Part shown: piece after piece, positions 54,601-64,000 of the stretch
Layout: each line of letters begins with the position of its first letter
Numbering within the stretch: position 1 is the first letter of the stretch
Assembly: GCA_036873755.1 (NCBI GenBank)
Contig: JAVTVY010008188.1
Location: 62,001 to 126,000, forward strand
DNA length: 64,000 nt
Reading direction: 5' to 3'
Source of the DNA: Hanleya hanleyi
Taxonomy: Eukaryota; Mollusca; Polyplacophora; Lepidopleurida; Hanleyidae
The notes under the pieces: generated by a model
What the model was told of the DNA's origin: nothing
The model's input: only the letters and a program-made list of their open reading frames with translations
The model's database searches: none
Position numbers and translations under genes: made by a program

Positions 54601-57600
54601 TATTTTAGGAGACGTTATATATTTTTGGAGATCTGGCTTTAAGCTGGTGGGGTACACCTCTTCTCGGGCGCAAAACTAGTCCAGATATTTTACATCCTAC
54701 CGGTGACACGACTTGCGCCGTCTCTAGGCCCCAAAGCTAAATCGGAAAATACGCGGTCTTTCTGATGCTAGATCCTCACAGTAGCATCAAATATGTCCAA
54801 GTTCCTGTCGTAGGGTCACGTCACCAATGAAAGGACGATGAAGTCCACCAATCAGGAAAATATATCAATCACAGTTTATTCAGGATGGAATGTGATGACA
54901 GAATACAAGCGTCGAAATTTAACATCTGATGTTGTCCAACGACAATACAGTCTTTTAGGAGGACTGGTGAAAACCAGATAATCAAAGGACAATGGAAAGA
55001 AAAACCCTGAGTACCAACACTGCTATACATGGAAGCTTGGGTCCTACAATACATGTGCCAAGGTTGAAGGCAGATCCACACTCTGCGACATCAGAGCTTA
55101 ACGAGCTCACCACTAATTCGTCACAAACTGACTCAAATCAGCAAAAGACCAAAACATCACAAAATGGTCCAGGCACGAACTAACAAGCTCAAACGGAGAA
55201 ACCGTGTACCACAAGCTTCCTAAACACAGTGAACCTTGATTTTCTCTTGCGCGCTCATATCCCCGCCTAATCACCTATGCATATAGGTCGGATTACAAAA
55301 TATAGTTCCGACTTGATTTGCCTATATCGGATCACACATATATTAGATTACAAAGGAAAATTACTAGCACATAGGCATATCATCTGATTACATGAATAAA
55401 CATCTCATCTCATGAAAATGTGTCCTCAGAACAAAAATAACAATTTCACTGGGGCACGGGAGAAACATGTGCATAGAGCAACACCGAGATCTAGCACCGG
55501 TGCAGGGGAGACAACTCCTACCATACAATGCCCTAAAATACTATACCAAATATTTGGTCCCCGACATTCCAATCAGGTTTGCAGTCGAGCGTTGTATATC
55601 TGATTACGGAACCATTAAGCCTTTTGTTGTCTGACCGTCACAGGTACATCAAAGATGTTCAAGTTCCAATCAAGTTTGCACATGTTGCAGGCAAACGTTG
55701 CATATCTAAGGCAGCTGTTATATACAAATGTATTTCTTTCCTGTACAAGGTAGGCGATCTTTTTTCACCTCTAAATATCTATCCAACTGCGTCGATTAGG
55801 TGGGAACTCTCTCCTTTTTGGCTCTATGCTCTTCTGGATGTGGAGGTAGAGATAGCAGAAAATAGTACCATTCTTCTGTCTGGAGGTAGAGAATAGTACC
55901 AAATCACTCTCCATCATTCGGGGATTGACTGCAAATAAGATTTGCAAGAAGCACTTCATCAGTCTAACGAACTTCCCCGGGAAAATATGACTCCGTAGGC
56001 TGAAATCATAACGTTAAATAGGTATCATTTGTAAATTTTAGATGCCAACTCCCTCCAGTGAATTTAAACGTCGACAAGGGAGTTTCGCTTCCTCATTTAT
56101 ATCTTGGGGATCTGGCTTTAAGGCTTTCCCGTGGAATCCCACCGCGGGTGTTCTGTCGTGGTTTAACATTATCAACTTTAATCGTTACAATATCATTTGA
56201 GGCAAGCTCGGAAATACAAACAAATTAACCTGTCGTTGGTTAGTCATAACCACTTCCCCTTGCATCGTTCCACAGTTTGGAAAAGTCGAACTTAATTGGA
56301 CTTGACAGATCAAATGACATATCGGTTTGGGTCACCCATATCAGCCACGCGGTGTTTGGAAATTGTGTCTAGAATTCATTGGAGTTGTGAATAAACGGTG
56401 ATGTCGCTAGAGTGAACATTGGAAGTTGGAAGAAGGATAACAGGACCAATTTGGAGCAACACAGGGTATATTCGCTGTGGTTGTTATTTCGTGTGAAGCT
56501 CAAATATTAGGCGATGTCTTTCAAAGAAAACTTCTGATGCATGAAATACATATCGGAGAAATCTCGAAAACAACCCAGAATAGCCTAGCCCTTCGGGCGA
56601 GAATTTTTAGGTTGTGTAATTTCACAGTGATACCGTGCGGTCATGACATATAGGAAACCAAATGTCCCAGGTCAAAGGTCCAAAGTCATACAAACCCCAG
56701 CCGCCTTGACACGATGCCTCCTCATGATGCCAACAGATTTTCACTATATATAATACTGGCGTTGTTACCAGCATTCAGAAATAAAAGTGTTTTATGTTAA
56801 TAAGAAACAATCAGGGTTCAGAATCGGAACGATTTCGGCAAAAATTTGCTGATGTATTAACCTTCTGCTTTGACCACTGTCTGAACTTCTAGAGCTTGAA
56901 TTTTGTCTCATCCCAAATGCATCGTGATAAGTATGTCAGTTCTGTTAACTTACTGGCAGGGTAATTTATTCCTGGAATTTAATGTCATTAGCTGGGAGGC
57001 TCAACTGACATTAGATTCCAGGTTTAATTTAGTCAATGACCCAAGTTTCGCATGTATGATGCGTAGATCTGGTATGCCTTAAATTATTATTTTCTGGTTT
57101 TACTAAGAGTAATTGATAAAGTTTTTGATAGCCAGGTACTTATGGCACCCTCTAATATATATTCACTATGGCAATCCAGAATGATATCCTTCTTTCATAA
57201 TTATTTATTCGTGCTCTACTACAGAAGAATCAGTGAAAATTACACTTTGACATATATAAGCATATCAGTAAATATTCAACTTCACTAAGACACCTGGTGA
57301 TACAAAATATAGCAAATAATTGTCTGCAAGAAACTTGAGGATTTTCTGGTTGTTGCTCTTCTCTTGAGAACATGGGGGCAGTTAATTAAACAAACGATCA
57401 CCCTACAGTGGTACTCGGATCCAATAGGCACAACTGGTCGACATAGCCTCGTAAAACTCATGTCAATGGGTCAACCAGCCTGTAAAGTTTTACAAAAGCT
57501 TCATCGTGGCCTAGGCAACACTTGTTCTTTCTTATAACTTGTAGGTAAACACCCATGATAACCAATCATGTTGTTGTGAGTGCAAATCAAAAAAAAAAAG

Positions 57601-58312
57601 GGGCGATGGTTAACTATTTATTACATCGTGGCCTAGGCAAGACTTGGTCTTTCTTACTACTTGTAGGCAAACACCCATGATAACCAATCATGTTGTTGTA
57701 AGTGAGTGCAAATCAGAAAAGAAGAAAGGCGATGGTTAACTATTTATTACACAGACGCTCTTCTGTGGTAAATTTATTAGGTGAATCGGCAAGGTGACAG
57801 ATGCATTGGAATTGTATTGAGCAGAACAAGTTTCGAACGGACCAACCAGAAAATATGGCTGAAACATATAATCCTACGAGATGATAAAATTTCAAAAGAA
57901 TCTAGAAGTCATTTGAATATAATTGTTGTGTACAATATTGGTTACCCACGATAGAAAGGATCTGCAACGTTGAAGTGCTTATTATCAACTGTTGTTGTCA
58001 GGCATCGACTCTCTGCATGTCCAGGGGTCGGATAGAACCTACAAGTACCAGAAGATGTGACTAAAACACAACGCCAAGCAATCAGTTCAGAGATTCGTTT
58101 TAGAATCGTTCAAATGTTGGACTAACAGTCGAGGCGAAAGGGCGAAGCTTGTTAATCATAGTTCCGCTGAGGTTTGGAAACTTTCAATTATATGTCAATT
58201 AATGTAGGTTTCATCGCTCAAACCTTTGCTACAATCTGATGAGATGAATCCACAGGAGATATGTTTTGACCTAGCTGTCCAGTTTTTATCAAAGCTGCCC
58301 AGTATACATGTA
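54601..58312. other. Non-coding region with one tandem duplication
   Basis: No gene recognised. ATCTGGCTTTAAG occurs at 54630 and 56109, and a 122-bp tandem duplication lies at 57502-57751. Short frames show no domain. Confidence 0.5.
57502..57751 (+). repeat. 122-bp tandem duplication
   Basis: CATCGTGGCCTAGGCAA begins at 57502 and 57624. Both copies continue through ACCCATGATAACCAATCATG to GATGGTTAACTATTTATTAC with few differences. Confidence 0.92.
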
Positions 58313-58672
58313 TCAGTCTGTCAATGCTATTAAAGCTTCAACAATATTTCCTTTATGCTCCCGTAATTTTCTTTCAGCCTGCGTCCTCGAAATTTCCATT
58401 TCCCGAATTATTAAATCGACATCTTCCTTGCATATTTTCACTTTGGACAATTCCTTTTCCTTCATCTGTTTTTCTGCGGCTTCCTTGGTCTTCCCATCAT
58501 TGACGACGCGCATTGCATCTCCAAAGTTTTGCGAGGAAATCTCTGCCTCCTCCACATAGTCTGTGACCTTCTCCAAATCTGCAGCTCCAGAGTCATGCTT
58601 TGCCACCTTCTTCTCTTTATTTCCAGGGTTCTCCTCTCCGTCCAAATCTACGTGGTCTTCTTCCGTCGCCAT
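58313..58672 (-). CDS. HYPK: Huntingtin-interacting protein K (HYPK)
   Basis: 119 residues from the ATG at 58672 (MATEEDHVDLDG). HYPK binds the ribosome-associated NatA N-terminal acetyltransferase (NAA10/NAA15), regulates it and acts as a small chaperone. Recognition rests on KHDSGAADLEKVTDY near residue 25 and on the C-terminal UBA/NAC-alpha-like helices with EDVDLIIREMEISR and LREHKGNIVEALIALT. The length equals the usual family size. The frame extends six codons upstream, but GACTATTTCAG ends one base before this ATG and looks like a splice acceptor. All coding sequence is in one exon, unusual compared with vertebrate HYPK; a retrocopy is possible, but the frame is intact. Confidence 0.92.
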   Translation of the reverse strand: MATEEDHVDLDGEENPGNKEKKVAKHDSGAADLEKVTDYVEEAEISSQNFGDAMRVVNDGKTKEAAEKQMKEKELSKVKICKEDVDLIIREMEISRTQAERKLREHKGNIVEALIALTD

Positions 58673-58679
58673 CCTGAAA

Positions 58680-61600
58680 TAGTCACACATTAGTACATAG
58701 AATGTTGTGAATTATGAGGGACCGTTACCTTTCACAGGAAAGAAGTTGATGGCAAAGCCCCCTAAATAATGGACTTATACTGAAGTACTACTTGAAGAAA
58801 TATAGCATAAAGGGCTCCAAATACCCTCGGCTATCAGTTATTGTTTACACTGAAAAATCATGCATTGCACAAGATGTAGTTGTAGAACTTTGACAACATC
58901 ATGTAGGTTAAAAAAAATGTGATCTAGTAGGGTTGAAAGTGGTTCTCTCATTTTAGAAATACATAATAAGTTGAGTAAGGTCAGCCAATTGATGGGAGAA
59001 ATATGCGCTGAGGTTCGGACAGAGCATAACCAAATTCTTCTCTCTAAATACACTCTTCTTTTTAGATCATAATCAAATTAATAATTTGATCTTGGAGATA
59101 TAGATCAAGGTCAGTCATCTTTAATAAGTTTCTGATCTATTCTAACGTACTTGCATATGGAACATGAATTCGGACACCTGAGACTTAACATATATAATTT
59201 GATCTTTATAAAGTACATGTAGGTCAAGGTCAGTGATATTCAATAGACTTCAGGTCAAGCATATGTAGTATAAATTTGGACAATGTAGATATAATCCTTC
59301 GGGAAATATGCCGGTAACGGATCAGTCATATTCACCCACGACAATGCCCTGAATAAAGGAAGATAATCGAGACGCTGGACCATTCATAAGCGTGTCCTTC
59401 TTGTTGGGTTGAAAATATTCATTTATTATTCATTCAAATGATTAACGGTCATGAAGATGGCGTGATCCGCTACAAACGAGATGGCTTCCAGATGACGATA
59501 TCTGGAGCTGTCCGATTCGGTCCACCAACGCTACATTGATGGAAGCCAGAACATCCAGCTATTTAACTTGTTAAAGACGGTGTAATTCCCTCAAGGACCA
59601 GTGAAACAACAACTTTTGTGGCTGTAAACTGTTTGAAAATTTCTCAGCAGAGCACAATCCATCAAAACCTTTTTTTCTTGGTAAGGTAAAATAGAGGTAA
59701 GGTGTCTCCAATCGATTTCATATGTCATTGCATCAAAAAAGCAATATTAGCTGATATATACATAACTCTCCTTTAGTGTGACAAAAAAGAAACACAATTA
59801 TACATTAGCCCTACAATTAGTATACCTCCCTGTACAAGTTACCCAGTTGACAAAGGTCACAAGGCTAAACCCCAGTGTATTTATTTATATGTAAATTATC
59901 ACCTCACAATAGGGTCAATGGAAACCAATGGGGGCAATGGATATGTAGCCTGGCTGAATCATGATTGTGAATAATCATGGTGCATTTATAAGACAATGCA
60001 TGTTTATTGTATCTAGAACACCTTTACCGGGCGAGTTGAAGAAGAAACTGCATGCAGATCAGTTTAAGACGAAGGAAGATAAAATCCTATTATTGTATCG
60101 GTATTGGGCCTTTAAAAAAATGGCTGAGCGTGGAAACTACCAGCAGAACGTTTATCTCACTGTCGCATTCCGATAAGTTGCCGACCCAGGGCAGAATAGT
60201 TCTGCTAGTTCCGACCGACCACATCTCAGTAATTAGCAGACCTACAATGTACCTGTTTAGTCCAATTCGTTTTATTGTGTCGGATATTCCAGGTTCAATT
60301 CACATGGGGAAACAGAAGGCCTCAGGCTCCTAAATAAAAAAAAGTCCCGATCCGTTAACCGTAATCTCTGCCAAAGACCAGAATTTTGCCGATTTTTTTC
60401 CGCCTTCGTTGCAACGATTAATAGAAAGCCGTTGGTACCACTGGCAAGTATTGTATTTGTTCTATTCAGCTACAAATTTTATTTCGATTCACTGCTCGAT
60501 AACATGCCTCGCCGGGGCACTATTTGCGGGGCCTAGGCACTGCTTTCAGCAGGCAGAGAAAACAGCGAAATGAGCACCTCATGTGTAGAGGCGCGCACAG
60601 CTTAAAATTTTGACGGTAAAAGTTTGACAAGAAGTTGGTCACCTTGTAGCGCTTGAAATAAACTACTTCCTGTCGAAAGATGAATGTCTAAACTTAATTA
60701 GGGAACCAGCGACGTACAGTTTTGTTAATACTGCCGAACGTTTAAATTATTTAGGAGTCTGAGGCCAGAAGAATGCGGAACTAACTTGCTTCCGGCACAT
60801 GCGCGCTACAAACAAACCCGACTCTACAAGTTTATGCAATATTTGAACTGGTTAACGGTTCGGAATTTGGACTATATCTCCATGCAAGAATACAAATCGA
60901 TACGCTTGCGTTTAGATCATTTTATAAGTATATTGACGGAAATTGAGACTGAATTTCGATGGAATGGTTGTTCTTAACGTTGATATTTTGCAGATTCAGT
61001 AGACCTACTTTGCTTCTTCCCGTCTCGAAACAGTTGATCCGACGAATGGACTAAACAGCGAGGGCTAAGTAAATTTTTGATCAGACACAGAAATTGGATT
61101 CAACCACAGAAGGACGGGATTGTCGAAAGCAGAAGGTTTATTATCTAAACAAACAGGTTGGCTATCTCCTGCAGGCTATTGATTGTTATCTCTTAACTAT
61201 AGAAATGTTCTAACTTGATTTTGTTCAATTCCATTCGTGTGAGCTTATTCAAATGTTGAAACATGCGTGAACCAGTGATGACCCTCCCCCCTTCCCCCCA
61301 CCAATACACACACGTGTTGTACGTGCACCTCCTATCATGTCAGAATATTTGTTTATCCAAGTTGATTCATACATGTATGTTTAATATTTGACCGTTTTTA
61401 TTTTTATTCTAATTGGTTGATTTTCAGAGGGAGGATGTAGATACCTAGCTTACCATCTGAAACTGTACAGCATTTGCTGACAACCGCAGGGTTCCGTTTG
61501 TCATATGTTCATTAGAAAGCATGGCGAGAAATGAGAATGCCGATCCGTATTTCCCATTACGTTTGCAGGTCATATTTTCATGCGAAGGTGTTTAACGCGC

Positions 61601-63551
61601 GCATATTGTTCAGAGCAATCTGAGACAACAACGAACCTGTAAGTTTCGCCCCAGCTCTTTGAAACTTCAACAACAAGCTTTACTACCTTGAAATGTGGTC
61701 ACCATATAATCCTGCACATGTGCACGATTAAGTTAATTCTTCAGCAAAGAGCTGCCCTAAGAGCAGCGGCAGATTCACTGAGACAGCATGCGGTTCGTAC
61801 AGTCAATTTTAGTAAATGATAACTGGACTATTTTTTAACTGAAGCTGCCAAAATTATCGCAAATGTAAACATAATGGTCGTTTCTAAGTAAGATAATATA
61901 ACCCATATTTATCAGATATACCAGTTATCAATATTAACCCGCCGCAGGTTGAAGAGATCGGGAAGAAACGTAGGAACCGCTAAGCGATCCGCGTCTCAGT
62001 GCATCTGTCGGTGACATCGGCGCAGCTCTTTTGTGAAGATCCAGGATTACAGACCTATACGATATAGATATTCATTGTGATTTTCACTCTAGCCAAGTAT
62101 AACATGTCAGACTGGTGTCAGACTCATGCTGAGCGATCCAGCGCGATTCACCGATATAGAAACAGAAATTAGCATGCACACGACCTAACTCAGAAACTCT
62201 GCATGGTTGTGGTAGATGCTAATGGGCGTGGCAACTCATCCATGATAGCGCGGACTGTAATGTTGCTTAGATTACATCTAAATGTACGGGCTTCAGCAGC
62301 CTCGCTTTTCGCAGTCTCTGCATGGTTGACAAAAATTATAAAACGACAGAGAAAGAGGATAACTCGATACATTTTGACCGATCTTAGCTGCTTGGTCCAT
62401 GTACTATCGCCTGCGACAGTTTTGATGACCACAATATGTGCAGAGAAAACATCTATTGTTTTCCGTGTTTTCGACATAATTTAGCTTACTCTATATATGT
62501 ATCGGCGATCTCTCTAAATCCTATCACGTGATTAAACACACAGAGTAAGGTGACTACATTCAGCAAATATTAGTTTCTGATCACATGCGCAGAATGATGT
62601 GAGTTTTTTTAATTAATTCTCTGCCGAATGTAGCAACTTAGCTATTTCATGCCAACGTGCAAGCTAGGACGGATGAACACAATATCCGTGTATGACATGT
62701 ATGAAGGCAGATTTCATCTAAATTAGGTAGGTATCCTAGTGCTAGAGAATGCTATCCTTCATTCAATGAGATAATGTTCGTGTCTCTGTCCCAATTCCTA
62801 GCGCCGTGTACCCTTGAAAGTTCTCGAGTGACTGTACTCTTTCTGTTTCTTTTATCTTTCGGTCTAATGCCATCATCCATGCTAATGGTTCCGGCAGTCC
62901 CATCTAATCAACCAGAAGAACTAATTAACAAAAAAATATTTGAACCCCGATGAACAGTGTTTTCGGGCTAGTACATACTATCGCAATCCACTATTGCAAT
63001 GTTTGGTCTCGTAATCTATGGTCTGTCCAGATTAATACTACAATGGAATTAGCCGCCAGAAACACTTACTTGCATTCTAAATGCACCAGAGAAAAAACAT
63101 CCGAGAAATGTCAACACATGTCACCACTTGCCATGTTCCATCCTCATCATGTTACCTTGGATTACAAGCGTCTGGTCCGTCATTCATAATTCAGCTGTCG
63201 TCCATTAGAGAATATCCGCGTCCATAATCCAAAGACCTATTCCATATTCCATATAACAGTATTAGCCTCAAATTCAAAAAGACAATCCTAGTATACATAA
63301 ACATAGGCAAGAGAGAAACGGTCAACAGTTTTCAATGATGCCAGCAAGAAATCATGATGTTCCAAAAATATCAAATCCGTATCGCTGATCAGTATTCTTA
63401 ATCCATAATATTCATTGTAAAGTTGTCGTCTAAAGAATGATGTATCTCAGTCACGCTTTGATTGTGACTGTTCATATGAGTACCATGAGGATCTTGAAGC
63501 ACATGAGTTCATACAGCCCCTAGCCCCGGGTTAAGCGAAATTAGACACAAG
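58680..63551. other. AT-rich non-coding region, no gene recognised
   Basis: No open frame here has a recognisable domain. ACATGCGCAGAATGATGTGAG at about 62584 recalls the Polinton TIR subunit, but the match is too short to call. The HYPK 5' exon and promoter probably lie just above 58680. Confidence 0.45.
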
Positions 63552-63998
63552 TTATGAAACGTAATGCCATAGATCTTGCACGCTACGCTCGTATTTTGCT
63601 ATCAGCATGCGATATGTATCGCCAAATTTGAGAAACTTTGAGTGGAGGCGCTTGGTGGTGTAGCCCTGTTTTATAAGTTTCTGCAACAATGTTTTGTGAC
63701 GTTGATTAAAATCGTCACATTTAACACAGGATCTATCAAATGCTACTAGGCATGATATGTATACGCCATATGCAGGTCCCACTGGAATATTACTATCTAG
63801 AAAGGGATAGTTTACGATGTCGAAATTGGAATCATCTCTTTTGTCATACAGTCGACGAGAGAAAAGGCACGCTTCATTTTTATAGAGATATAGGTCTAAA
63901 TATGATGTAGTTTCCTTCAAATCCAGTGAAGGTGGATATATATTCTTCACTGCGTAATTTATATATCGATTATCCACAGCGAGAAGATCGTCTATATA
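63552..63998 (-). CDS. Reverse transcriptase C-terminal part, cut by the window edge
   Basis: The minus-strand frame is open from the window end. Its first residues are YIDDLLAVDN, with the YxDD catalytic motif of reverse transcriptases at about 63987-63998. Downstream come LDLYLYKNE, RRLYDKRDDSNF and PVGPAYGVYISCLVAFDRSC, a pattern I know from retroelement reverse transcriptases widespread in molluscs, cnidarians and lancelets. The element class is not certain. It ends at VQDLWHYVS with a stop at 63552-63554. The polymerase core lies outside the window. The GTG at 63977 is not a real start. Confidence 0.75.
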   Translation of the reverse strand, partial: YIDDLLAVDNRYINYAVKNIYPPSLDLKETTSYLDLYLYKNEACLFSRRLYDKRDDSNFDIVNYPFLDSNIPVGPAYGVYISCLVAFDRSCVKCDDFNQRHKTLLQKLIKQGYTTKRLHSKFLKFGDTYRMLIAKYERSVQDLWHYVS

Positions 63999-64000
63999 GC

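Noticed and set aside
62580..62610. Third Polinton TIR fragment (ATGCGCAGAATGATGTGAG)
   Set aside because: Only about 20 bp resembles the TIR subunit; no second unit nearby.

Overview
The window is animal nuclear DNA, most likely from a gastropod mollusc (abalone or limpet type, genus not certain). Genes are sparse, coding exons are separated by AT-rich non-coding sequence, and there are splice-acceptor-like sites, C2H2 zinc-finger genes and a HYPK gene. Several SINEs end in a molluscan-type tail (near ATATGACTGAAATATTGTTGA followed by CTCAC repeats), and some of these have a 5S rRNA-derived head. No bacterial operon, CRISPR array or intact RNA gene was seen.

Region 1, about 1.3-12.3 kb, is a decayed Polinton/Maverick (virus-like DNA transposon) with about 0.97 kb terminal inverted repeats. 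All genes read rightward: a small membrane protein, two tandem copies of an unknown gene (one split by a 5S-SINE with a 13-bp target duplication), a chromodomain integrase, a membrane/mucin-like ORF, a packaging ATPase, two small structural proteins, a penton-like minor capsid protein, a pVI-like protein, a double-jelly-roll major capsid protein and an adenain-type protease. Integrase, ATPase and both capsid genes are frameshifted; protease, pVI-like and KGG-type small genes remain open. No family B DNA polymerase was found, so this copy looks non-autonomous. Its TIRs are arrays of about 158-bp units carrying TGCGCATGCGCA palindromes and TGACGTCA sites. Three gene ends have a TATA-like box that contains the upstream stop codon, and four small stem-loops follow the protease.

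Region 2, 12.3-34.5 kb, is mainly repeats: a 168-bp satellite element, a 27-bp minisatellite, a related satellite rich in GGTCACAGTGACC, a foldback-like element, a MITE and SINE pieces. It also holds the first of three paralogous C2H2 zinc-finger genes on the minus strand (16.8-18.2, 34.7-37.5 and 43.5-45.2 kb). All three share an N-terminal module with a lone finger, have one coding exon, and have a splice acceptor just before the ATG. The middle gene ends early, with ghost fingers in its 3' flank.

Region 3, 45-54.6 kb, has no cellular gene that I recognise. At 50.9-53.3 kb lies a diverged copy of the Polinton left TIR, followed by a short C2H2 ORF between clusters of a TTAACGCC-like motif. 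Region 4, 54.6-64 kb, contains HYPK (minus strand, 58.3-58.7 kb) and, at the right edge, the C-terminal part of a reverse transcriptase whose YIDD motif is cut by the window end.

All readings were made by eye; no database search was run. Ends of repeats and pseudogenes are approximate unless stated.
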